A stretch of 64,000 nucleotides of DNA from a candidate division LCP-89 bacterium B3_LCP. Its GTDB lineage: Bacteria; Electryoneota; B3-LCP. This document shows positions 9,646 through 17,393 of the stretch, piece by piece; position 1 is the first letter of the stretch; every line of letters starts with the position of its first letter. A program made the translations under genes and the position numbers. The notes below the pieces were generated by a model. It saw nothing but the letters and a program-made list of their open reading frames with translations, did no database searches and had not been told where the DNA came from. The stretch covers positions 62,001 through 126,000 of the forward strand of contig NJBN01000004.1 in NCBI GenBank assembly GCA_005223185.1, in the 5' to 3' direction.

Positions 9646-10799
9646 TCATCACCTAAGAATTCTCTCAACACATCTTCAGTATGTTCTCCCAATAGCGGCG
9701 CTGGCTGATAGGAACGATCCATGCCTTCGACTATGACCGGATTGCCCAGGATTTTCAGTTCCCCGCATTTGGAATGTTCCACTTCAGCCACCATGCCTCG
9801 GTGTAAAACCTGTGGATCTGAAAGGACGCGATCTAAAGTATTAACTGGCGCTGAAGGCACTTCTGCCTCAGTTAATTTTTCCAGCCATTCCTCACCGGAT
9901 TTTTCCAGGAAACGATCCTGCAGAATTGGTATTAGAACATCCTTATGTTTCAATCTCTGCAAATTGGAATTGAAGCGGGGGTCTTCTGCTATACCCGAAA
10001 GATCCAGCACGTCACATAATGCTTGCCAGAATTTCTCCACGAAGACAGCTATAATGATGTGAATGGTTTTTGTGCGAAAAGCCTGGTATGGCACTACCGA
10101 TTGATGCCCGGAACCGATAGGCCCCGGAATAACGCCACTGTGCCAATAATAGCCAGCCATGTAAGTAAGTAGTGACACCATGCAGTCCATTAGGGACAGA
10201 TCGATACGGCTGCCTTCTCCCGTTTTCTCTCTGTGATAGAGCGCTGCTGATATAGCCATTGCTGCGACTGTACCACCGGCTAAATCACCCATGGGCAGGC
10301 CCATGCGGACGGGATCTCGGCCCGGTTCTCCGGTAACTGACATGGCGCCTGAAATCGCCTGGAGTGTCAGGTCAAAGGCGGGGGCTTCACGGTAGGGACC
10401 TGACTGTCCATACGCTGAGAGAGAGAGATGAATTATGCTCTGATTGCATTGCTTCAGCGTCTCATATTCCAACCCGAGCTTTTTTAATACGCGTGGGCGG
10501 AAGTTGTCCAGAACGACGTCAGCCTTCTTAACCAATCTATAGAAAATTTCCCGATCTTTTTCCTGCCGCAGATCTATGCAGACGCTTTCCTTGGAACGGT
10601 TGATATTTAAGAAATAGGCGCTTTCACCGTGGTTGAAGTGGGGCCCCATCCCGCGGATGCGATCTCCTTTGGCGGGGTCCTCTATCTTTATAATTCTGGC
10701 GCCTAAATCGGCTAATAGTAATGACGTATAGGGTCCTGACAGCATCTGCGTCAGATCTAAGATAATAGTTCCGCTTAAGAGTCCTTTTTTCATATTCAT
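9627..10799 (-). CDS. CaiB/BaiF (family III) CoA-transferase
   Basis: A 390-residue family III CoA-transferase. Recognisable blocks are the start LSGTIILDLTQMLSGPYTS, ADLGARIIKIEDPAKGD, RSKESVCIDLR, and the catalytic Asp at about residue 172 in GLPMGDLAGG. The C-terminal part has APVNTLDRVLSDPQVLHRGM and ends with the PPLLGEHTEDVL-like block. These enzymes move CoA between organic acids (for example formyl-, carnitinyl-, benzylsuccinyl- or methylacyl-CoA); the substrate is not predictable here. First gene of the overlapping minus-strand operon that continues to 6747. Confidence 0.88.
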   Translation of the reverse strand: MNMKKGLLSGTIILDLTQMLSGPYTSLLLADLGARIIKIEDPAKGDRIRGMGPHFNHGESAYFLNINRSKESVCIDLRQEKDREIFYRLVKKADVVLDNFRPRVLKKLGLEYETLKQCNQSIIHLSLSAYGQSGPYREAPAFDLTLQAISGAMSVTGEPGRDPVRMGLPMGDLAGGTVAAMAISAALYHREKTGEGSRIDLSLMDCMVSLLTYMAGYYWHSGVIPGPIGSGHQSVVPYQAFRTKTIHIIIAVFVEKFWQALCDVLDLSGIAEDPRFNSNLQRLKHKDVLIPILQDRFLEKSGEEWLEKLTEAEVPSAPVNTLDRVLSDPQVLHRGMVAEVEHSKCGELKILGNPVIVEGMDRSYQPAPLLGEHTEDVLREFLGDDWKSSD

Positions 10800-10995
10800 C
10801 TTCTTGTTGTTAGTTTCTTTTGCAGCGATAATGTAAGCATTAATCAGCGAAGATGCAACTGTTTTGTGATGGGTGTGAATTTAATATTACGCGAAACTGC
10901 TTTGAAAATACCAGTAATTCTGTGGTATCGCATGAACTGAGTATTTCATAGCGTTATATAATTCTCCGAACGAAGATATTTTATGGAAATATTCC

Positions 10996-11024
10996 TTGCA
11001 ATTAAAGCGAAGGTAATGTATATT
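10996..11024 (+). promoter_or_regulatory. Promoter of tRNA-Asp
   Basis: TTGCAA (10996-11001) and TATATT (11019-11024), 17 bases apart, place the start a few bases before the tRNA at 11044. The rest of 10,800-10,995 shows no gene. Confidence 0.6.
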
Positions 11025-11043
11025 TAGGGTTCAAGTAAAACAC

Positions 11044-11118
11044 GGGGCCGTAGTTCAATTTGGTTAGAATGCCGGCCTGTCACGCCGGAGGTCGCGGGTT
11101 CGAGTCCCGTCGGCCCCG
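11044..11118 (+). tRNA. tRNA-Asp (GTC)
   Basis: A full cloverleaf: acceptor GGGGCCG (11044-11050) pairs with CGGCCCC (11111-11117), discriminator G at 11118, anticodon stem CCGGC/GCCGG around loop CTGTCAC with anticodon GTC, and T-arm GCGGG-TTCGAGT-CCCGT. The 3' CCA is not encoded. The 3' part of the gene is the integration target of the element that follows: its last 47 bases lie inside the 50-bp direct repeat, so the left copy is the intact gene. Confidence 0.96.
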
Positions 11119-11121
11119 CAA
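11072..11121 (+). repeat. attL: 50-bp direct repeat, 3' end of tRNA-Asp
   Basis: Bases 11072-11121 are identical to 44709-44758. The repeat starts at the 5' side of the anticodon stem and runs three bases past the discriminator. Flanking bases differ (G before here, A before at the other end; CTG after here, AGA after there). This is the usual outcome of tyrosine-integrase insertion into a tRNA gene. Confidence 0.9.
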
Positions 11122-11152
11122 CTGAACTACTTAGTAAATCGAGAATTAGGGA

Positions 11153-11182
11153 AAATCCACCAATACGTATTTTGGTGGATTT
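11153..11182 (+). terminator. Terminator of tRNA-Asp supplied by the element
   Basis: AAATCCACCAA (11153-11163) pairs perfectly with TTGGTGGATTT (11172-11182), followed by more T (to 11184). It lies inside the element, so integration replaces the tRNA's original terminator, whose likely counterpart now lies at 44757-44788. Confidence 0.75.
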
Positions 11183-11199
11183 TTGTATATTTTCGTCCC

Positions 11200-11213
11200 A
11201 AGGTATTGCAAAA
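11200..11213 (+). repeat. Candidate integrase arm site, left
   Basis: AAGGTATTGCAAAA occurs here, about 80 bases inside attL, and again in the same orientation at 44650-44663, about 45 bases inside attR. Paired short repeats just inside both ends are where arm-type integrase or excisionase sites are expected. Confidence 0.45.
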
Positions 11214-11237
11214 TGTATAGCAGTTTTATCTGAGACT

Positions 11238-12254
11238 TTACCCATGACATGTTAAACGTTCTGCAACTCGCCTAAGATCATCACCAACTGAGTGTAAATA
11301 AATTTGTGTTGTGGTGATTTTTAAATGTCCCATGAAGTCCTTAACCTGATGTATAGGAACCCCTTGATTTACAAGATCGGTTGCAACTGTATGCCTGAGC
11401 GAGTGAAGATGAAGTTCAGGTCGCAGCTTGGCTTTCTTTGCATATCGCCGAAACAACGCGCTCAACCAGTCTGGACTATATTCGAAGAGTTTCGGCCTTG
11501 ATCGATCCAGAGCTGAAAGCAATTGCCAAAGTTCAATGTTTATGGGTATCTTTCGAATCCTATGTGTTTTGGTCTGCTGAACATTTATCACTTTATTATC
11601 CAAGTCTACATCAGACCATTGGAGGCTAATGATTTCAGCTCTTCGCATTCCTGTGAGTAAAGCGAACCGAAAGACCTGTTCATGTTTTGGATCCTCAACG
11701 ATAGATGCCAAGAATCTCACTTTTTCTCCCGGTGTTAAACAAAGCGGTGCCTTCTGCTGATTGTCGGCTGGGATCATTCCCTTTTGCCTTAAGGGATTTG
11801 ATCTCAGGTATCTAACGCCTGGTTTTTCACACGCCCATCCAAAGGCAGTACGAATCGATCTCAGCCTTATAGATGTTGTTGCTGGTTTAACTCTTTCCAT
11901 TAGGTAATTTCTATATTTCACCGCAGTCTTTTGGTTTATTGTATCGAGTTTGCAATTACCTAAGAATTGCATTAAACCGTTAAGAGCAAAGATATCTATA
12001 CCAACTGTTTCTTCCGATTTACCGATACGTCTCCGATCTTCTTCGTATACCAGGATGAACTCAGAAAGCATTATTGGCTTTATTTCTTCGATGGGTTCCA
12101 GGCCTAATGCAATCCGGGTTTGTTCATCCTCAAATTTGCGTAAAGCAGCAGTTGCTAGCTTCTTATCACCGGTCTTGGTTGACTTCATCTTACGTTGGCC
12201 ATCATCAAGCCAGGTGATGTACCACCGTTTATTTCTTTTGAACAAAGATGCCAT
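11238..12254 (-). CDS. int: Tyrosine recombinase/integrase of the element
   Basis: A 338-residue site-specific recombinase. N-terminal AP2-like arm-binding region (FKRNKRWYITWLDDGQRKMKS), SAM-like core-binding domain (about 60-150), and catalytic domain with R204/R205 (TGMRRAEI), H284-x2-R287 (HSLRH), H310 (GHLKITTT) and the nucleophile Y319 (QIYLHS). The set is complete, so it should be active. The start has a strong AAGGAGGT site. It is the gene nearest the attachment site and reads toward it, the standard arrangement for tRNA-targeting islands. It would insert and excise the 11,122-44,758 element at tRNA-Asp. Confidence 0.95.
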   Translation of the reverse strand: MASLFKRNKRWYITWLDDGQRKMKSTKTGDKKLATAALRKFEDEQTRIALGLEPIEEIKPIMLSEFILVYEEDRRRIGKSEETVGIDIFALNGLMQFLGNCKLDTINQKTAVKYRNYLMERVKPATTSIRLRSIRTAFGWACEKPGVRYLRSNPLRQKGMIPADNQQKAPLCLTPGEKVRFLASIVEDPKHEQVFRFALLTGMRRAEIISLQWSDVDLDNKVINVQQTKTHRIRKIPINIELWQLLSALDRSRPKLFEYSPDWLSALFRRYAKKAKLRPELHLHSLRHTVATDLVNQGVPIHQVKDFMGHLKITTTQIYLHSVGDDLRRVAERLTCHG

Positions 12255-12293
12255 TTTACCTCCTTATTTGTTATGTCAAAGAACCGACGGGTA

Positions 12294-12309
12294 AAACAGC
12301 CCTTTTGCA
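12294..12309 (-). repeat. 16-bp repeat shared with the right end
   Basis: Read on the minus strand this is TGCAAAAGGGCTGTTT, identical to 44668-44683 on the plus strand. Both copies are followed within six bases by GTCGGTT. One copy lies upstream of the integrase gene, the other 25 bases inside attR, which suggests a shared binding site for an element-encoded protein (integrase or an HTH protein). Confidence 0.4.
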
Positions 12310-12364
12310 CCTATTAATGTACTGTCCATAAGTAACCATTTCAAGTGATATTTGCATAAGCTCC

Positions 12365-12604
12365 TCATTGGATAGGTATTTCATTCAGGTCTAACCATCG
12401 CTCAAGTTTCGAACGCTTAAACCGCAACGAACCATTCACCTTTGAAAACGGAATCTTCCTTTTCCGCACCCAATCTCGCAAAGTATTCTCAGAGATCCGC
12501 AAGAATGCAGCAGCTTCACGTAGGTCAAAGACTTCTAAAGTCTGAGACTGTTGCCGAATTGCCTTTAACTCTGCGAGTATACCCTGTAAAAGTTCCGATT
12601 CCAT
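12365..12604 (-). CDS. Excisionase-type HTH (MerR-like/HTH_17) protein
   Basis: A 79-residue protein. Residues 1-20 form a short helix, then an HTH_17 domain reads FDLREAAAFLRISENTLRDWVRKRKIPFSKVNGSLRFKRSKLERWL, the pattern of excisionases and small DNA-binding regulators of integrative elements. It lies between the integrase and a second protein of the same class. Its likely job is directing excision or repressing the integrase; which of the two HTH proteins is the excisionase cannot be told. Confidence 0.78.
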   Translation of the reverse strand: MESELLQGILAELKAIRQQSQTLEVFDLREAAAFLRISENTLRDWVRKRKIPFSKVNGSLRFKRSKLERWLDLNEIPIQ

Positions 12605-12735
12605 TCAATCCTGCTGTTTGCTTTGATTACTCTTAAATATTCTGTCCTATTTTTATTTAATCCAGTGTTGGTATTTCCCTTTACGGCAGAGGTAACGTAT
12701 CCCCAGCTATAACTCAAGAGGCTCTTTGTCCTTTT

Positions 12736-12779
12736 GCGTTCTAAGCGATTTTATTTTTCTGGGCTCAAGCTTAAAACGC
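12736..12779. other. Inverted repeat between the two HTH genes
   Basis: GCGTTCTAAGC (12736-12746) pairs with GCTTAAAACGC (12769-12779) with one mismatch, across a T-rich loop. It may be a terminator of the second HTH gene or an operator. The rest of 12605-12881 shows nothing else. Confidence 0.35.
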
Positions 12780-12881
12780 AGAAATTGGTATCCGACATAG
12801 TCTCTTAAAAATCGTGTAAAATTCGTGGCTACTTAGCGTGTCTCAATTATTTTTCGATGTGTTTTTGATGCGTTTTGTTAC

Positions 12882-13094
12882 TTAAGTTTCCGAGGTCTCG
12901 ACCGTTTTAAGCCAAGCCATAACATTCGGCTCGATGTAGAACACCCTTTGCCCTAAACGAACATAGGGCATTCCTTTTTTTCTTAAGCCGTACAAGGTCT
13001 GTCGGGAAACACCTAATAGAGTCTCCATTTCCTCAGTACTTAACAATTCTGCCAACGGGTATCTTATCCCACTTTGGCCTGATTGATTTTCCAT
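12882..13094 (-). CDS. Small HTH_17 DNA-binding protein
   Basis: A 70-residue protein with a single winged HTH_17 domain: LLSTEEMETLLGVSRQTLYGLRKKGMPYVRLGQRVFYIEPNVMAWL. A GAGGAG site precedes the ATG. The gene starts inside the end of the upstream 155-residue gene (62-base overlap), so the two are probably co-translated. It may be an excisionase or a regulator of the replication module. Confidence 0.75.
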   Translation of the reverse strand: MENQSGQSGIRYPLAELLSTEEMETLLGVSRQTLYGLRKKGMPYVRLGQRVFYIEPNVMAWLKTVETSET

Positions 13095-13500
13095 TTAATT
13101 TCTCCTCTTGTTTATCTTCTATCAGTAAATTCTCAAAAATCATTTTCATGAGTTCTGGGTTTCGGCTACCGGTCAGGGGGTGTAGCCTTAGTGGATCAAA
13201 TCCTCTACCTTTTGCACCCATTTCTCTAATGCGCTCTTCGTCCTCGATTTCAGCACAAGATAGGTTCATCTCTTTCGCCGTTAAATAGACATCGCCTTCA
13301 ATAAATCCTGCCTGATGAACGGCTTCAAGCCAATTCTCGCCTTTAGAAAATCGTCTAATATAACTTTCACTGACAAGTTTCGCAATGCGGCGACAGGATT
13401 TATCATCACTTCTACTGCTTGGTCTTATATGATACCGCCGCCCTATCGACCGCAAATCAGGTTTCCATTCATCCACGTCTTGTTTTGTCACGTTCGGCAC
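13033..13500 (-). CDS. Uncharacterised 155-residue protein of the element
   Basis: I do not recognise this protein. It starts at a GTG (13500) with GAGG about 12 bases upstream and is rich in charged residues. Visible stretches are YHIRPSSRSDDKSCRRIAKLVSESYIRRF and MNLSCAEIEDEERIREMGAKGRGFDPLRLHPLTGSRNPELMKMI. There is no signal peptide or membrane segment. Its 3' end overlaps the following HTH gene by 62 bases in another frame. The position between primase and excisionase-type genes suggests a control or replication accessory role; this is inference only. Confidence 0.6.
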   Translation of the reverse strand: MPNVTKQDVDEWKPDLRSIGRRYHIRPSSRSDDKSCRRIAKLVSESYIRRFSKGENWLEAVHQAGFIEGDVYLTAKEMNLSCAEIEDEERIREMGAKGRGFDPLRLHPLTGSRNPELMKMIFENLLIEDKQEEKLNGKSIRPKWDKIPVGRIVKY

Positions 13501-14250
13501 TTTATGATATTCCTCTGATCTTAAACAGAAATTAAGCAGAAAATACGCTGGTTTTTAGTGGCATTTTAGCCCATTTTTTAGATTGTAAGTCGTGAAAAAA
13601 CATTAATAGATGCTTGTCGAAAATAGCGAAAAAATAGGTCTATACCCCCCTTAGGTGTCTGGAAATTCCTCCAAAATTGTTTACACGGACGCGTATGTAC
13701 GCACGCGCGAAGGGGTAAGTACTTATATAGTCTAATTGATGTTATTTCAATAATATCAAGGTGTAACGGATATATCAGCATAAGCTCTTTCTCCTGTTTA
13801 TCCCCTTAAAAGTCCTTGGCGCGCTCTCTACTCTTTATATACTAGAGTAGTATATAATATAAACTACTATGGTAATAACTCCCTCTTTTTACTACTGTAT
13901 AAGCATGAATATTAGATAGTGTGTGCTAGGGAAAAAATGTGTAAAAAAACGTCTGAAAGGTCAGCAATCCAGAAACGCTTATTATTCTCCGGGAATGGTG
14001 CTGGTTACAAATAGTATCTACAATTATCTGGATGATCATAATAATATAAATGAGTTTGTGAGTTTCATGAGTTTAGTTTCAGAGCCTTTGCCATTTATCA
14101 TTATTATTTCTTTTTTAAATTATTTATTTTTCCCTATTAAATATTGTAAACAAGACTCATAAAACTCATATTGTATTATAAGTCTTTTAATAACTGATAC
14201 TAACATGCATGAGTTTTAACCTGAGTTTGCAAAAACGGAAACTCATACTC
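13501..14250. other. AT-rich non-coding gap, candidate replication origin of the element
   Basis: About 750 bases without a convincing gene, strongly AT-rich between 13,820 and 14,250. It contains an inverted repeat AGTAGTATATAATATAAACTACT-like arm pair near 13,850-13,880 and the TGAGTTT cluster described separately. It abuts the 3' end of the primase-helicase gene, and in satellite elements and plasmids such regions serve as replication origin. Confidence 0.45.
14051..14245. repeat. Iteron-like cluster of TGAGTTT heptamers
   Basis: Exact TGAGTTT copies lie at 14051, 14059, 14068, 14210 and 14222 on the plus strand, and AAACTCA copies at 14162 and 14239: seven copies in 195 bases. The first three are spaced 8-9 bases apart. 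Such a density is not expected by chance even in AT-rich DNA. Confidence 0.6.
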
Positions 14251-17205
14251 TTACTTGTCTTGGTAGTTTTCTTCGCCAGTTTCGCGTTTGTGGAACACAT
14301 ATACCTTAACATTTCCCTTTTCGCTTACATCAACCGAATATTTCTGTCTCAAACTTGGCACTAGCTTTGAGAAATTCCTTCCGAATGATCTGGTGTTCTT
14401 GAACGGCCAATCTGTATTAGAAAGTTCAGCGATTTCTTTTAATTCAGTGTAGAGATCTGTGCTTTTAATTGCTCTGCCCTCATTCCCCTCTTTTGGAAGC
14501 CATTCCTCAAATAGACAATAAAGGATGTCATCTTCTATGGTAAAATTAACCTGTACTTCCGTCAATTTACACAGGATTTCTCTTACTTCATCTTCCCTGC
14601 CAATCAACACCCCCCACTTCAAAATGAAGGACCCGAAATCAGCCATCCTGAAGGGTGAATCAAATTCTGATGGATCACAACTATCCGCAAATTTCAACGC
14701 TTTGATCATCTCTCGTAAGCGCACCAGCAAGGCTTGCCACAGTTCAGGACGGTTATCTATGACTTCCTGGTTGATTTCGTGTTCAGATCGCAGCCTTTCA
14801 CCCTCCGGTCGATCTACCTTAAGGATTAGCAATCGTTCACTAACATCATCACGTTTAAATTGTGGATCGCGTGAGGTTATAAAGACAAACGAGCTTAACG
14901 GAGCTTCCTTCAATCCGATTGTAGTGTATAGTTCCCGTCTGGTATGAGTACCACCCGTTGCTATGATGGCGAGGCAGTCATTCAGCCATTTTTTGTGGTG
15001 ATCGACATTATCCAGAGGGATAATACTGCGGTTAGCAACCAGTGTAATGAAATCTTCCTCTTTGTCAGGAAGTTGATATACATCTGCATTGGCACCGAAA
15101 AAAAGCTGCATCATCTTGCGCCAAGTAGAAGACTTCTTGCTACCCTTCTGACCGATCAGTGCTGGGATAATCTTTGTAGGCATTATGGACTTGAAAAAGA
15201 CCATACGGATTGCCATATCAAGTAGAAGGCGCTTTTCTTGTGAATTAAGATTATCTTCCATAAATACTATGGGATCAAGCATAATTTCTTCATATAATCC
15301 ATCAGCAAATTTTTCCGCTATTTCTACAGGTTCGCTATTCGGTTCCGGGAGAATCAAGACGTCATCCGTACCATTGTCAACAGTTTCGATATTATTTTCA
15401 GTTATGCGGTAAATCTGCCCGGGATTGGCGGAAAGGTAGAGGGTGTATTTGGCAGGATTGTAATAGCTGAAGACGTAAATATCGGTCTGAGTTCCATTCA
15501 TTTCAGCTTCAATGCGCAGGGTGTTTTCCATGTGACTGAAAATTTTATCTGCAGCGTTGATATTATAGTAGTGCATTAAGTGCTGGAACTCCCTGTTGTC
15601 CTTTCTGATTTCTATTAGCTTCTTATCCTTGAAAATGTATCCTTTTCCTGTTTGCATGTCGTTGAAGAGAGCTGCATTCTCGTGTAAATCTTTGAGAACA
15701 ATTTGCGCAACTTGATGGTTCAATTCATACTCATTCATCTTACCTTTCTCCTTTCGTAGTTGGTGGATTTGTTCTGCTACTGTCAGGCTTGTATATGTGT
15801 TGCTTGTTTTCTTATTTGCTCTTGCTGCTTTTTTTATTTTATTGGTGCTAGTCCTTTTCCCAATGCTAAGCCCACCGTCTTTTTTGGATTTTGCCAAGAG
15901 ATCTTTGTAACTCTGCTGTACAATCGCACCACGTGTCGCTATGAGAGGGTAAATAAATTTGTCCAGTTTCCTTTCAAGTTCAGCTGCGCTCAGTCTACAA
16001 CGACGCAGATATGAAATATAATGGGGGATAATTGGTTCCGCTCTATTAATGAGTTGTTTAAAATCTTCGATCTCATATCCTAGGCAATACCAGTTATTAA
16101 GATCTTTAATGGGCTTCTCATCACCAAAATCTTCTAGTTTCGGGTATGGGATTCCATGCGATTGCCTGGATTCTTCCCGAGCTGCTTTAAAAGCTGCAAG
16201 TTTAGATTTTTCCCACTCTTTTTGGGGTAATTGCAGAATGTATGCTTCGCCATCTTTCTGATGTTTGAAAATTTCCATAGCGATGTCTATTGCTGCCCAG
16301 TAACCCTGGCCCTGCTCATCATTATCCGGGATGATATATACCCTTCTAATTCTACAAAACATCTCTGGATTGGGTATATTTCCTGCACCTAAGGTGCCAA
16401 CTGCATTTAAGCCGAGGGATAAGGCAGTGAGGGTATCGGAAATACCTTCGCAGATGAAAACTTCATCATTACTGTAGATTGCATCCTGATTGTACAGGAA
16501 TTCTTTCGATCCGACTTCCAGTGGGCCTGATGCCAAATTTTTGTATTTCTTATCGGGCTCTCTATCGCTATCAAGAAACAAACCGCAGACTCCATAGACA
16601 ACTCTGCTCCTGTGAATCACCGGATACCAGATTCTTGGACTCGATACCAGTGGGAATATTCTGCTATCTTTCCCTTTAACCAATAGCCCAGCAAGCAAGA
16701 GATCATCATCGGTGATCTTATCTGTCTTTTTGATGGCTGGAATGTCTATGTATCCTATTCTTAGCTTTTGTAGGATCTCTTCAGACCAGCCACGACCTCT
16801 TAAATATTCTTTGGCAAGTTTAGTATTGTTAAACTCATCTGATTCCCAGAGTTTTCTGTAGCAAAGCTGGGTAATCCGCTCAAGTACATCTTCTCTAAGT
16901 TGATATTGTTCCTGTATTGCAATTTCTTCTGGAGACAGTTTCTTACTCTGAATTCCTAACTGCTCTTCGCCATGCTTAGCTGCATCCGGGAAAGTCCAAT
17001 TGTTCAGATGCATCAGAAAATCAATGACCGATCCACCTTTCTGGCAACCAAAACAGTAGAAGGAATTTGTCTCAGGGTAATAACTGAAGGATGGAATTTT
17101 GTCCGGGTGATCAGGAAAAGGACAACGGATGTTCTTGTTGCCCTCAACATCTGGGAAGATGTCTGGGATTAGAAGTTCTTGTTTGATACGGCCTAAAGTA
17201 TCCAT
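14251..17205 (-). CDS. Primase-helicase of the element (CHC2 zinc finger, TOPRIM, ATPase)
   Basis: A 984-residue replication protein. Residues 25-75 are a DnaG-type CHC2 zinc finger (C28, H33, C51, C54: RCPFPDH...FYCFGC). A TOPRIM region follows near residues 250-300 (VFICEGISDTLTALSLG and YIIPDNDEQGQGYW). The C-terminal third is a phage/plasmid-type ATPase with a P-loop near residue 683 (GQKGSKKSSTW) and a Walker-B-like SIIPLDNVD, then FVFITSRDPQFKRDDVSERLL, an arginine-finger-like region. The P-loop has Lys where Gly is usual (GSKKS for GSGKS). Such proteins prime and unwind DNA for autonomous replication of satellites and islands. No Shine-Dalgarno site is seen; a structured leader lies 17 bases before the ATG. 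Confidence 0.85.
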   Translation of the reverse strand: MDTLGRIKQELLIPDIFPDVEGNKNIRCPFPDHPDKIPSFSYYPETNSFYCFGCQKGGSVIDFLMHLNNWTFPDAAKHGEEQLGIQSKKLSPEEIAIQEQYQLREDVLERITQLCYRKLWESDEFNNTKLAKEYLRGRGWSEEILQKLRIGYIDIPAIKKTDKITDDDLLLAGLLVKGKDSRIFPLVSSPRIWYPVIHRSRVVYGVCGLFLDSDREPDKKYKNLASGPLEVGSKEFLYNQDAIYSNDEVFICEGISDTLTALSLGLNAVGTLGAGNIPNPEMFCRIRRVYIIPDNDEQGQGYWAAIDIAMEIFKHQKDGEAYILQLPQKEWEKSKLAAFKAAREESRQSHGIPYPKLEDFGDEKPIKDLNNWYCLGYEIEDFKQLINRAEPIIPHYISYLRRCRLSAAELERKLDKFIYPLIATRGAIVQQSYKDLLAKSKKDGGLSIGKRTSTNKIKKAARANKKTSNTYTSLTVAEQIHQLRKEKGKMNEYELNHQVAQIVLKDLHENAALFNDMQTGKGYIFKDKKLIEIRKDNREFQHLMHYYNINAADKIFSHMENTLRIEAEMNGTQTDIYVFSYYNPAKYTLYLSANPGQIYRITENNIETVDNGTDDVLILPEPNSEPVEIAEKFADGLYEEIMLDPIVFMEDNLNSQEKRLLLDMAIRMVFFKSIMPTKIIPALIGQKGSKKSSTWRKMMQLFFGANADVYQLPDKEEDFITLVANRSIIPLDNVDHHKKWLNDCLAIIATGGTHTRRELYTTIGLKEAPLSSFVFITSRDPQFKRDDVSERLLILKVDRPEGERLRSEHEINQEVIDNRPELWQALLVRLREMIKALKFADSCDPSEFDSPFRMADFGSFILKWGVLIGREDEVREILCKLTEVQVNFTIEDDILYCLFEEWLPKEGNEGRAIKSTDLYTELKEIAELSNTDWPFKNTRSFGRNFSKLVPSLRQKYSVDVSEKGNVKVYVFHKRETGEENYQDK

Positions 17206-17222
17206 AATTCATGAAAAGGAAA

Positions 17223-17313
17223 AGCCCCGAAGGGACATCCTAGCAGGGAATTTCATCGGGGCTACTTGGCGCCTAGATAGGCGTTTTATCAGAATCATGT
17301 CTTTGCTAGGATG
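17223..17313 (-). promoter_or_regulatory. Structured leader element before the primase gene (pseudoknot-capable)
   Basis: Stem C: AGCCCCGA (17223-17230) with TCGGGGCT (17256-17263). Inside its loop CATCCTAGCA (17236-17245) is perfectly complementary to TGCTAGGATG (17304-17313). Between them is hairpin B, CGCCTA (17270-17275) with TAGGCG (17278-17283). On the minus strand stem C comes last, is followed by CTTTTCCTTTTC, and ends 17 bases before the primase ATG. It could be an attenuator, a pseudoknot controlling translation, or a DNA-level site. The same layout recurs at 24239-24355. Confidence 0.5.
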
Positions 17314-17393
17314 ACCAGACAGGGGTAATATAATGATAGTAAGTGAGATTAATGGGGGAGGTTAGGGGGAAACTATGGGGAAATTAGGGAGAA

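Noticed and set aside
13923-14162. 79-residue plus-strand frame in the AT-rich gap
   Set aside because: Low-complexity, AT-driven composition, overlaps the TGAGTTT cluster, and no family similarity.
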